From the IMG/VR virus record IMGVR_UViG_3300028073_000036, positions 1 through 27,712 of that record: 27,712 bases of DNA, one strand, 5' to 3'. The position numbers were made by a program, and so were the translations under genes. Of this stretch, positions 1 to 5,693 are shown piece by piece. Position 1 is the stretch's first letter. The number at the start of each line of letters is the position of its first letter. Source of the DNA: a virus. Under the pieces are notes generated by a model. That model searched no databases, was not told where the DNA came from, and saw only the letters and a list, made by a program, of their open reading frames with translations.

Positions 1-18
1 TACTCTAGGCTAAATAAC

Positions 19-45
19 AGGGGGGTGTAAAAGCCCCCCTTTTTT
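19..45 (+). terminator. Intrinsic terminator upstream of the dCMP deaminase gene
   Basis: Six G (20-25) pair with six C (34-39) around the loop TGTAAAAG, and a T-run (40-45) follows. It probably ends a transcript from the left. The deaminase start codon lies only 8 nt after the stem, and no separate Shine-Dalgarno sequence is visible between them. Confidence 0.85.
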
Positions 46-47
46 AT

Positions 48-533
48 ATGATAGAAACAATTGAATGGGATAATTATTTTTTAAATTTATTACCCCATAT
101 TTCAAAAAAATCAAAAGACACAACGAAAACCTCTGCTATCATTGTAGGTCCAGATCACGCAATAAGATCAACTGGATATAATGGTATGCCAAGAGGTTTT
201 AATGATTTAGATTTAAATAAATGGGAAAAACCAGAGAAATATTATTGGGTGGAACATGCTGAAAGAAATGCGATCTATAATGCATCAAGAATGGGTACTA
301 GTACTTATGGCTGTACTATGTATGCTTCTCATTTCCCGTGTGTGGACTGTGCTAGAGGAATTGTACAGTCTGGTATTTTAAGAGTTGTTTTAATGAAGGA
401 AAATCTTCATCATTTTAGACATCAGACTTCAAAATATTTTGAACATGAAAATAAAACTATTGAAATTTTCAATTCATGTGGTGTGATGTTTGATATTTTA
501 CCTTTAAATGTTGACAATGAATGGGCAGTATAG
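48..533 (+). CDS. cd: dCMP deaminase (T4 cd-like)
   Basis: This 161-residue protein belongs to the zinc-dependent cytidine/deoxycytidylate deaminase family, which converts dCMP to dUMP for dTMP synthesis in the phage nucleotide pathway. The zinc site is visible: His70-Ala-Glu72 (HAERNA) supplies one ligand and the catalytic glutamate, and Pro97-Cys98-x-x-Cys101 supplies the other two ligands. The N-terminal SxxxxGYNG(M)P region (about 41-48) is typical of dCMP deaminases. Length is close to T4 Cd (193 residues) but shorter. The ATG directly follows a terminator hairpin with no clear ribosome binding site. The 3' end of the gene contains a sigma70-like promoter for the next genes. The family call is firm; dCMP rather than cytidine as substrate is inferred from the phage context and motif style. 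Confidence 0.9.
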   Translation: MIETIEWDNYFLNLLPHISKKSKDTTKTSAIIVGPDHAIRSTGYNGMPRGFNDLDLNKWEKPEKYYWVEHAERNAIYNASRMGTSTYGCTMYASHFPCVDCARGIVQSGILRVVLMKENLHHFRHQTSKYFEHENKTIEIFNSCGVMFDILPLNVDNEWAV

Positions 534-539
534 TATACT
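511..539 (+). promoter_or_regulatory. Sigma70-type promoter inside the end of the deaminase gene
   Basis: TTGACA (511-516) and TATACT (534-539) are separated by exactly 17 nt. The expected start of transcription, about 546, coincides with the ATG of the next gene, so that gene might be translated from a leaderless or nearly leaderless message. Confidence 0.55.
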
Positions 540-545
540 TGGATT

Positions 546-764
546 ATGGAAATGACAACTGGAATTATTCTATCACTAACTATTGTACATCTTCTTTTTG
601 TTTTTGTGACTGGTTATTCAACATTTTTTTGGCTTTCAAAGCTAATGTTGGTACTGGAAGCATTTCAAAAGGGAATTTTTAATTCAATCCCATTTTGGAT
701 TGAGACATCAAAGAAAAAGTATAAGGAAGAAATTAAGGAACTTAAAGGAACTATTCGTGTATGA
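546..764 (+). CDS. Small single-pass membrane protein, unknown function
   Basis: I do not recognise this 72-residue protein. It has one strongly hydrophobic segment (about residues 5-36, rich in I, L, F and V) followed by a basic/acidic tail with KKKYKEEIKELK, which fits a membrane-anchored peptide with a cytoplasmic helical tail. The start could be the ATG at 546 or the one at 552; neither has a Shine-Dalgarno sequence. Its stop overlaps the next start (ATGA at 761-764), so the two are translationally coupled. Small membrane proteins of this kind are common among early genes of T4-like phages. Confidence 0.6.
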   Translation: MEMTTGIILSLTIVHLLFVFVTGYSTFFWLSKLMLVLEAFQKGIFNSIPFWIETSKKKYKEEIKELKGTIRV

Positions 765-1075
765 AATATGAAGAAAAAGAAATTCTAGCAGAAGTTGAAG
801 GTTATATTGAAAGTACATATAATGAACATTATGTTCGTGGAAATGATATTCAAGTAAATGATTTAATCATGGCTATTGGACATGGTGAAGGTTCATACAT
901 TTCAAATGCTATTGAATATCTCGCACGTTATGGAAAGAAAGATGGAAAGAATGTAAAAGATCTTTACAAGGCTATCCATAATATTATTTTATTGATTCAT
1001 TTAAATCATGGTGAAAAAAATGTTGAATCTACAAAAATTCCTAATCGAAAACAACGGAAATCTAGTTCTTCTTAA
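761..1075 (+). CDS. DUF3310-like phage protein
   Basis: The protein has 104 residues. The central stretch, in which NAIEYLARYGKKDG (about 48-61) is followed by KDLYKAIHNIILLI, resembles the DUF3310 (SaV-like) family, whose hallmark is an A-I-x-Y-L-x-R-x-x-x-K pattern with a following K-A-I helix. Members are small phage proteins of unclear role, sometimes labelled nucleotide-kinase-like. The tail (about 90-104) is basic and serine-rich. Its 3' end overlaps the RNA ligase start by more than 50 nt in another frame, so the two genes are tightly packed. The family match is by eye, and no function is claimed. Confidence 0.6.
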   Translation: MKYEEKEILAEVEGYIESTYNEHYVRGNDIQVNDLIMAIGHGEGSYISNAIEYLARYGKKDGKNVKDLYKAIHNIILLIHLNHGEKNVESTKIPNRKQRKSSSS

Positions 1076-2144
1076 AGAACAGTTTGGTATTGATACAAAC
1101 GTTCATAAAAAATATAATAATTTAATTCAATTCACATACAATCAAATTGATTCTTATAAGGTAAAAGCACATCCTATTGTTAGGGAATCCCGTGGTATTA
1201 TTTTAGATTCTGCTGACAATTGGAAAGTTGTTGCACGTCCATTTGATAGATTTTTTAATTATGGCGAAAATGTAGATGAAGATAAATTTGATTGGACTTC
1301 ATTTGTAGCACAAGAAAAAGTTGATGGTTCTTTGATGATTGTTTATCATTATCGAAATGAATGGCATGTTGCAACAAAAGGAATGGCTTCAGCACATGGT
1401 CCTGTTGGTAATATGGATTTTTCTTTTGCAGAATTATTTTGGAAAACTTTTAATAATCAGATGTATTTTATTTCTGACTTGAATCCTAGAAGTACATATT
1501 TGTTTGAGTTGACTTCTAAGTATAACAGAGTTGTTACATCTCAAAGTAACAATGATGGAAAATTAACTTTAATTGGTGTTCGTGATAATGAAAATGGACG
1601 TGAAATTCTATCCGTTATATATCGTGAGTATTTTGATGTTGTTCGTTCTTTTTCAATGTCTACAATTGAAGAAATTCTTTCTTCTGCTAAGGAGTTAGAT
1701 CCTTCTAAACAGGAAGGTTTCGTCTTAGTTGATAAAAATTTCAATCGTGTTAAAGTTAAATCTGAAAAATATGTTTTAATTCATCATTTGAAAGATTCAC
1801 TGAATGATGATAAAATTATTGATTTGATTAAATCTGGCGAAGATTCTGAAGTAATGGCTTATTTTCCAGATTTAAAGAAAAAATTTGACAAATTTAAATC
1901 ATATTATTATGAATTACAAGGACATTTAGAAATTTTTTGGGAATTTTTTCCACTTGATATTAAAACAGTATCAAGAAAAGAATTTGCTTTACATGTAACT
2001 CATTCATATATTCATGAGATTCAAGGGTTCTTTTTTGCTATGTTAGATGGTAAAGTAAAAAATTCTAAAGAATGGTTATTAAATTTAAACAATAAAACTA
2101 TATTAAGTATATTTAAATCGTGGAACAACACAAAAGAACAATAG
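1008..2144 (+). CDS. rnlA: RNA ligase, T4 Rnl1 family
   Basis: ATP-dependent RNA ligase of the T4 RnlA type, which reseals broken RNAs such as host-nicked tRNAs. The nucleotidyltransferase lysine is Lys104 in motif I (EKVDGS). The preceding ARPFDRFFNYGE stretch (about 76-87) is the Rnl1 signature ahead of motif I. Motif IV appears as EGFVLVD and motif V as VKVKSEKYV. The all-helical C-terminal region typical of Rnl1 follows. Starting at the second ATG (1020) gives 374 residues, the length of T4 Rnl1, so 1020 may be the true start; the first ATG at 1008 gives 378. No polynucleotide kinase/phosphatase partner is in the window. The ligase overlaps both neighbours. Confidence 0.92.
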   Translation: MVKKMLNLQKFLIENNGNLVLLKEQFGIDTNVHKKYNNLIQFTYNQIDSYKVKAHPIVRESRGIILDSADNWKVVARPFDRFFNYGENVDEDKFDWTSFVAQEKVDGSLMIVYHYRNEWHVATKGMASAHGPVGNMDFSFAELFWKTFNNQMYFISDLNPRSTYLFELTSKYNRVVTSQSNNDGKLTLIGVRDNENGREILSVIYREYFDVVRSFSMSTIEEILSSAKELDPSKQEGFVLVDKNFNRVKVKSEKYVLIHHLKDSLNDDKIIDLIKSGEDSEVMAYFPDLKKKFDKFKSYYYELQGHLEIFWEFFPLDIKTVSRKEFALHVTHSYIHEIQGFFFAMLDGKVKNSKEWLLNLNNKTILSIFKSWNNTKEQ

Positions 2145-2302
2145 CAAGATCAGCAAGTTGGAGAATAACAGCAACAATAGTCACGGCTATGTGGACGGGA
2201 ATAGAATCAGCTATTCTTATGAACATAGCCATGACTTTTGTTCATTATATTCATGAAAGAATTTGGTTAAAAGTTGATTGGGGTAAACTTGACAAATCCT
2301 AA
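2120..2302 (+). CDS. DUF2061-family small membrane protein
   Basis: The protein has 60 residues. The pattern R-T-I-A-R-S-x-S-W-R (6-15), a hydrophobic middle (18-41), and the ending YIHERIW (about 43-49) match the DUF2061 family, whose members are short two-helix membrane proteins ending in H-E-R-x-W. The biochemical role is unknown. The gene overlaps the ligase end by 25 nt and ends inside the promoter of the next unit, which has its -35 box at 2289. Confidence 0.75.
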   Translation: MEQHKRTIARSASWRITATIVTAMWTGIESAILMNIAMTFVHYIHERIWLKVDWGKLDKS

Positions 2303-2317
2303 ACAATAGGTTATACT
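2289..2317 (+). promoter_or_regulatory. Sigma70-type promoter
   Basis: TTGACA (2289-2294), 17 nt, then TATACT (2312-2317); a second overlapping -10-like box TATAAT lies at 2317-2322. A start near 2324-2329 would give the gene at 2358 a leader of about 30 nt. Host-type promoters like this serve early or middle phage genes. Confidence 0.75.
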
Positions 2318-2357
2318 ATAATTGTGAGTGGAAACTACATAATGCAAATGGTGAGAA

Positions 2358-2771
2358 ATGACAACAACTGAAATTTTAATGAAAATTTATCCAGCATTAA
2401 ATGAAGATGGACATTGGTTGTATGATTATCAACCTATGATTGATTCTTTTGGAGAAGTCCTTAACCAAGTGGAACTTGGGTCCTATCAAGGAGACACGAC
2501 TGCTCTCTTACAAAAGGATAATCTCTATGGTCTACTTGAATTTGGATGGGGGTCTTGTTCTGGATGTGATGCTCTTCAAGGATGTAATAACATTAATGAA
2601 TTAGTTGAATTATACGAAAGTCTTCGTAATTCAATTAGATGGATTTCTAGAGAAGAAATGTTGAAGTTCTTCAAGGAACATGATTGGGAAGGTGGACATT
2701 CCTGGTATGAACAAGAAGGAACTGAATTATCGGATTTCGTAAAAGAGTGTATTGTATATCTGGAGACATAA
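2358..2771 (+). CDS. Conserved hypothetical phage protein
   Basis: A 137-residue soluble acidic protein that I cannot assign. It contains a short cysteine cluster, CSGCDALQGC (about 68-77), that could bind a metal or form disulfides, flanked by an aromatic-rich segment (FGWG). The C-terminal half is helical and rich in Trp and Glu. The start is preceded by the purine-rich GGTGAGAA. It is the first gene after the promoter at 2289-2317, and its TAA overlaps the next ATG by one base (TAATG). Confidence 0.6.
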   Translation: MTTTEILMKIYPALNEDGHWLYDYQPMIDSFGEVLNQVELGSYQGDTTALLQKDNLYGLLEFGWGSCSGCDALQGCNNINELVELYESLRNSIRWISREEMLKFFKEHDWEGGHSWYEQEGTELSDFVKECIVYLET

Positions 2772-2902
2772 TGGAAAATCTATTACAAATCTCTTGGCCG
2801 CAAGCTGTAGTTCTTTGTGTTGCTGCTTTGTCTGCTGCTGCAACAGCTATTACTTTTATCGGTCTTGTTATTACTGAACGATATCCTTGGGATAGGGATT
2901 AA
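2771..2902 (+). CDS. 43-residue single-pass membrane peptide
   Basis: This short gene begins at the ATG in the TAATG junction with the upstream gene and ends at TAA 2900-2902. The peptide starts MENLLQISWPQ, continues with one hydrophobic helix (about residues 12-34, rich in A, V, L and I), and ends ERYPWDRD. The tight stop-start coupling on both sides (next ATG at 2904) and a good membrane helix support it as real. The function is unknown; membrane peptides of this size in phages may modulate host envelope proteins or lysis. Confidence 0.6.
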   Translation: MENLLQISWPQAVVLCVAALSAAATAITFIGLVITERYPWDRD

Positions 2903-2903
2903 T

Positions 2904-3299
2904 ATGGCAAAACCTTGGATTCATGCAGTTTCTTCTGCTAGAAAGTTTGGTGGTGTTCCAGAAGATTATTTGGATATCCATCAATTAATGGATTCTTCAA
3001 AGGGTGCGATGTCTGATAATCGTCATCGTGCTTTGACTCATAACTCTTGGTTTCTTTCAAATATCTTAGAAAAGGTGTTTGGTGTGAATATCAAGAATTC
3101 TGATGGACGTGATGTATCAGTTAGGGATGTTGGTGAACAACATATTCTTGAAGATTTTGGTAATCGCTATATCCCTAATGCTTCTGATTATTTGGAAGAA
3201 ATGGAATATAAGTCTTGGATGAATGCTGGTAAAGACACTATCCCTTCTTCTCACAAGAAAATTGCAAAAACTTTTAATACAAAAATGAGGATTGATTAA
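2904..3299 (+). CDS. DUF6915-like conserved protein
   Basis: The protein has 131 residues starting at ATG 2904; an upstream in-frame alternative start would run through the membrane-peptide gene and is not credible. The N-terminus MAKPWIHAVSSARKFGG, then DNRHRALTHNSWF (about 38-50) and VRDVGEQHILEDFG (about 75-88), match a family widespread in phages and bacteria (I believe DUF6915). The conserved His and Asp residues (DNRHR, THNSW, EQH, ED) look like a metal site, but no activity is established to my knowledge. The sequence AGGGATTAAT precedes the ATG. Confidence 0.7.
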   Translation: MAKPWIHAVSSARKFGGVPEDYLDIHQLMDSSKGAMSDNRHRALTHNSWFLSNILEKVFGVNIKNSDGRDVSVRDVGEQHILEDFGNRYIPNASDYLEEMEYKSWMNAGKDTIPSSHKKIAKTFNTKMRID

Positions 3300-3300
3300 T

Positions 3301-3765
3301 ATGGATAAGAATGTTTTTCTAGATAAGATTCGTGAGTTCAAGCGTGTTATGGAAGAACACAAGATTATGATGAAGGAGAATGCAAAGAACGTCTTTACTG
3401 AAATCTCAAAAGATATCTTTACAAATAACCCTCAACTTAACTCGTTTTCTTGGAACCAATATACACCTTATTTCAATGATGGTGAAACTTGTTATTTTTC
3501 AGTGAATCGAGATTATTACAAGATTAATAACTCTGATGATACGATAGATTCTTGGACTTTAAACCACGAGGTATACAGACAAGATCTAGATTTAGAAGAA
3601 CTGGGTTTTGATTCACTTGAATCACTTAAGAAAGCATATAACGACATTGACGAACTAATGAATATCTTTGATGATTCGGATCTAGAAGAGATGTTTGGTG
3701 ATCATGCTGAAGTTACAGTATCACGAAATGATGGTGTAACAGTAGATGGATATGATCATGATTAA
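3301..3765 (+). CDS. Acidic hypothetical protein
   Basis: This 154-residue protein is unrecognised. It has a basic, helix-prone N-terminus (KIREFKRVMEEHKIMMKENAK, split by no obvious domain boundary), an aromatic middle (about 40-75), and a very acidic C-terminal third (DDSDLEEMFGD) ending DGYDHD. The start chosen is ATG 3301, two bases after the preceding stop codon; GAGG lies about 10 nt upstream. It is the last gene before the tmRNA locus and is probably the end of the unit starting at 2289. Confidence 0.6.
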   Translation: MDKNVFLDKIREFKRVMEEHKIMMKENAKNVFTEISKDIFTNNPQLNSFSWNQYTPYFNDGETCYFSVNRDYYKINNSDDTIDSWTLNHEVYRQDLDLEELGFDSLESLKKAYNDIDELMNIFDDSDLEEMFGDHAEVTVSRNDGVTVDGYDHD

Positions 3766-3776
3766 TGATTAAACCA

Positions 3777-3784
3777 TATAAATA
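3777..3784 (+). promoter_or_regulatory. T4-type late promoter (TATAAATA) for the tmRNA
   Basis: An exact TATAAATA octamer, the -10 element read by gp55-type late sigma factors; gp55 is encoded in this window. With the usual geometry (the box spanning about -13 to -6), transcription would begin near 3790, which is where the tmRNA acceptor piece begins by helix pairing. It is the only exact late box I found on the plus strand beside a transcript start. Confidence 0.7.
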
Positions 3785-3789
3785 TTAAA

Positions 3790-3853
3790 TGATAGGTGTT
3801 GATCTGGATTGAATGCATTTCGGACCTGGGTTCGACTCCCAGCGTCTCCACCA
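3790..3853 (+). ncRNA. ssrA: Two-piece tmRNA, acceptor piece (tRNA-like 3' half)
   Basis: This is the 3' tRNA-like part of a circularly permuted tmRNA, encoded before the coding piece. A perfect T arm is visible: CTGGG (3826-3830), loop TTCGACT (3831-3837), CCCAG (3838-3842). The acceptor strand CGTCTCC (3843-3849) pairs with GGGGACG at 3953-3959 with six Watson-Crick pairs and one G-U. Discriminator A3850 and an encoded CCA (3851-3853) follow. Upstream segments GATAGGT (3791-3797) and TCTGG (3803-3807) can pair, in nested order, with 3994-4000 and 3981-3985 of the coding piece, as expected of the P2/P3 region. There is no anticodon arm and no D arm, so this is not a tRNA. The 5' end at 3790 is inferred from the late promoter and the helices. 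Confidence 0.9.
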
Positions 3854-3952
3854 AAAGCACATTGTGAGGAGCTAGTTGCATGGCAAATTCGAACAAAGTG
3901 CAACCCAAGATATAATAGTGTACATAAAAATCTTGAGCAGTGTGCTTTTGGG
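3854..3952 (+). other. Excised spacer between the two tmRNA pieces
   Basis: The 99 nt joining CCA to the coding piece form a closing helix: AAAAGCACA (3853-3861) pairs with TGTGCTTTT (3941-3949). It is continuous with C3851-C3852 x G3950-G3951 and, past one A-G mismatch, with the acceptor stem itself. Inside are two hairpins: GTTGCA/TGCAAC (flanking about 3875-3904) and CAAGAT (3906-3911)/ATCTTG (3930-3935). Removing this loop would release the CCA end and the coding 5' end. A TATAAT at 3911-3916 lacks a good -35 box. Confidence 0.75.
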
Positions 3953-4126
3953 GGGGACGAAATGGTTTCGACGGGATGAGCTAGAGAAGGGGAATCTATC
4001 CAGTAGCCGACTACTGTAAAATCGGGAACTATAAACGCAAATACTAACGTATTAGCAATGTCTGCTGCTGCCTAAACAGTTTCAGACGGGGTTGGCAACT
4101 TTCCTTGCAACAGAAAAGTTGCAATT
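3953..4126 (+). ncRNA. ssrA: Two-piece tmRNA, coding piece (mRNA-like half)
   Basis: The 5' end GGGGACG (3953-3959) forms the acceptor stem with 3843-3849. ATGGTTTCGACGGGAT (about 3962-3977) is the conserved tmRNA D-loop region. PK1 is a perfect H-type pseudoknot: CAGTAG (4001-4006) with CTACTG (4011-4016), and loop CCGA (4007-4010) with TCGG (4022-4025). The resume codon GCA (4037-4039) follows ATAAAC. The tag stop TAA (4073-4075) sits in a P5-like hairpin (GTCTG 4060-4064 with CAGAC 4083-4087; CTG 4068-4070 with CAG 4077-4079). A second candidate pseudoknot follows: GCAACTTT (4095-4102) with AAAGTTGC (4115-4122), and loop CAAC (4108-4111) with GTTG (4091-4094). The 3' end near 4126 is estimated. 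With SmpB (not in the window, presumably the host's) it would rescue stalled ribosomes and tag nascent chains. Confidence 0.92.
4037..4075 (+). other. tmRNA proteolysis-tag reading frame
   Basis: From resume codon GCA the frame reads ANTNVLAMSAAA and then TAA: 12 residues encoded in the tmRNA, preceded by the alanine charged on the acceptor. The small, hydrophobic AAA ending resembles known ClpX/ClpA degrons ending in LAA or AAA. The A-N-x-N beginning resembles alphaproteobacterial tags (A-N-D-N). The other two frames give shorter or unlikely tags, and the upstream context fixes the frame. Confidence 0.85.
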
Positions 4127-4130
4127 TAAC

Positions 4131-4159
4131 TTGACAATAAATTTAAATTATGTTACAAT
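4131..4159 (+). promoter_or_regulatory. Sigma70-type promoter downstream of the tmRNA
   Basis: TTGACA (4131-4136), 17 nt, then TACAAT (4154-4159), one base from full consensus. The expected start is about 4166. It would make a transcript leading either into the terminator at 4201-4223, as a small RNA of about 55-60 nt, or through it into the lysin and Clp-like genes. Confidence 0.8.
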
Positions 4160-4189
4160 TGTATTGTATAGTTAGATAAAAATTTAAGG

Positions 4190-4223
4190 AGAATCTAATC
4201 GGCGCAGATTCTGCGCCTTTTTT
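4190..4223 (+). terminator. Terminator with competing upstream hairpin (attenuator-like)
   Basis: GGCGCAG (4201-4207) pairs with CTGCGCC (4211-4217), followed by six T (4218-4223): a strong intrinsic terminator. AGAATCT (4190-4196) is perfectly complementary to AGATTCT (4206-4212), so the two hairpins exclude each other. A Shine-Dalgarno-like AAGGAG (4186-4191) overlaps the upstream arm, so a bound ribosome could influence which hairpin forms. The minimal reading is simply the tmRNA terminator. Confidence 0.75.
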
Positions 4224-4236
4224 ATTTTAAAAAACA

Positions 4237-4671
4237 ATGCTAGTAAGAATTATAGTAACAGCAATGTTATGTGTGTTCCCAATGGCAGCGCAAAAAATTG
4301 ACAAAGAAACTATGTGTTTAGCTAAAAATATCTTTTTTGAAGCTGGTAATCAAGCTCTTGAAGGAAAAATGGCGGTTGCCTGGGTCACCTATAATAGAAA
4401 ACTTCATCCCAAATACCCAAAAACATATTGTGCTGTAGTATATCAAAAAAATCAGTTTTCATGGACAAGAAATAAAAAACTAAAATTAGTTAATGATTGG
4501 AGATGGCACGATAGTGTTTTCGTTGCTAGACACTTCAAAATGACAAAAGATCCAACAAAAGGATCAATATATTTCCATGAAATTTCAATCAAACCACCTT
4601 GGACGAAAAAAGTGAAGAAAATTGTGAGAATTCAAAATCATGTGTTTTATGCCTCTTCTAAATATCAATAG
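4237..4671 (+). CDS. Secreted cell-wall hydrolase (SleB/CwlJ-type endolysin)
   Basis: The protein has 144 residues. An N-terminal signal or signal-anchor segment (residues 1-18, hydrophobic, ending MAA) is followed by a Hydrolase_2 (SleB/CwlJ) domain. The conserved N-IFFEAGNQ stretch carries the presumed catalytic Glu35; GKMAVAWVTYNR (43-54) and QFSWT (73-77) are family hallmarks. This family cleaves peptidoglycan and serves as lysin in many phages of alphaproteobacteria and marine bacteria. With an export signal it may need no classical pore-forming holin, although one could lie outside the window. The start lacks a Shine-Dalgarno sequence; the nearest is AAGGAG, 45 nt upstream and beyond a terminator hairpin. 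It lies between the tmRNA and the Clp-like gene, with five bases to the latter. Confidence 0.85.
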   Translation: MLVRIIVTAMLCVFPMAAQKIDKETMCLAKNIFFEAGNQALEGKMAVAWVTYNRKLHPKYPKTYCAVVYQKNQFSWTRNKKLKLVNDWRWHDSVFVARHFKMTKDPTKGSIYFHEISIKPPWTKKVKKIVRIQNHVFYASSKYQ

Positions 4672-4676
4672 GGATT

Positions 4677-5693
4677 ATGAAACTATTAGATCAGAACATC
4701 AAGGGTGATTTCACCCAGGAATTAAGAACTAAGTTGTATAATAAGATTATTGGTCAAACGGAGCCAATAGAAATTATTTGTGAATATTACCAATTATATA
4801 AAACTAAATTAATTCCAACTAATCGCCCGATTGCCAATCTTTTAATGATTGGTCCTACAGGCACTGGTAAAACAAGAGTAGTTGAAGCTTTTGCAGAAAG
4901 TGTTTTTGGTTCTGATAAAGCGTTTATTAAGATAGATTGTGGGGAATTTCAACATAGTCATGAAATTTCTAAACTTGTTGGTTCTCCACCTGGATATCTT
5001 GGACATAGAGAAACACATCCAATTTTTTCTGAAGAAAAGATAAAGCAACATCAAACAGAACAAAATAAATTTACAATTGTTTTGTTTGATGAAATTGAAA
5101 AATCTTCTGATGCACTATGGAATTTATTGCTTGGTATTCTTGATAAAGGTACATTAACATTAGGTGATAATAAACAGGTAGATATGTCTTCTTGTTTTAT
5201 TATTATGACAAGTAATATTGGTGCTCAGAAATTAGCACAATTGAAGAAAAAAAGAGATCTAGGATTTACACAAACTGATAAATTAAATTCTGTCTCTGAC
5301 ATGAGAAATTTTTCTATTTCTGAAGTAAAGAAAAAGTTTACACCAGAATTCATTAATCGTCTCGATAGAATGATTTATTTTAGAGAATTAAATCATGATG
5401 ATTATATTAAAATTCTTAATATTGAATTAGCATTATTACAAGATCTAATAATGTATAAAACTAAGCAAAATATCTTTATTGAGTTTACAGATAAGTCAAA
5501 AGAGTATATCTTGGCAAAAGGTATTAGTAAAGAATATGGTGCAAGAGATTTAAAGAGAATTATAGATAGAAGTGTAAAGATTAGTTTAAGTAATCTAATA
5601 GCTAGTAAACAAATTGAACAATATGATATTGTAAAAGTAGATTATGATGATGATTTTAAATTTTATAAGATTGAACCAGAGGATTTATTATAA
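4677..5693 (+). CDS. Clp-type AAA+ unfoldase, single D2-like module (ClpA/ClpC-like)
   Basis: The 338-residue protein corresponds to one Clp/Hsp100 D2 AAA+ module plus its small C-terminal domain, without the N-domain or D1. Walker A is GPTGTGKT (59-66). The pore loop is SPPGYLG with Tyr107. Walker B is VLFDEIEK (135-142), sensor 1 is TSN (178-180), the arginine finger lies in FINRLD (Arg228), and sensor 2 is GARDLKR (Arg290). Between sensor 1 and the arginine finger, at the position of the ClpA IGL and ClpC VGF loops, the protein has Leu195-Gly-Phe197, matching the [LIV]-G-[FL] ClpP-docking consensus; ClpB lacks this. I therefore infer a hexameric unfoldase that can feed host ClpP. It follows the lysin closely and overlaps the next start. 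No ClpP is in the window. Confidence 0.88.
   Translation: MKLLDQNIKGDFTQELRTKLYNKIIGQTEPIEIICEYYQLYKTKLIPTNRPIANLLMIGPTGTGKTRVVEAFAESVFGSDKAFIKIDCGEFQHSHEISKLVGSPPGYLGHRETHPIFSEEKIKQHQTEQNKFTIVLFDEIEKSSDALWNLLLGILDKGTLTLGDNKQVDMSSCFIIMTSNIGAQKLAQLKKKRDLGFTQTDKLNSVSDMRNFSISEVKKKFTPEFINRLDRMIYFRELNHDDYIKILNIELALLQDLIMYKTKQNIFIEFTDKSKEYILAKGISKEYGARDLKRIIDRSVKISLSNLIASKQIEQYDIVKVDYDDDFKFYKIEPEDLL

Noticed and set aside
3791-3853. A tRNA gene ending in CCA
   Set aside because: The T arm and acceptor strand are good, but there is no anticodon arm, D arm or 5' acceptor strand upstream; the 5' acceptor partner is at 3953-3959 downstream, so this is the tmRNA acceptor piece.
3826-3853. Phage attachment site in a tmRNA/tRNA 3' end
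   Set aside because: T4-like phages are virulent, no integrase is present, and the full second half of the tmRNA is also encoded.
3911-3916. Promoter for the tmRNA coding piece at TATAAT
   Set aside because: No acceptable -35 box 16-18 nt upstream, and the box lies within the structured spacer; the late promoter at 3777 explains transcription better.
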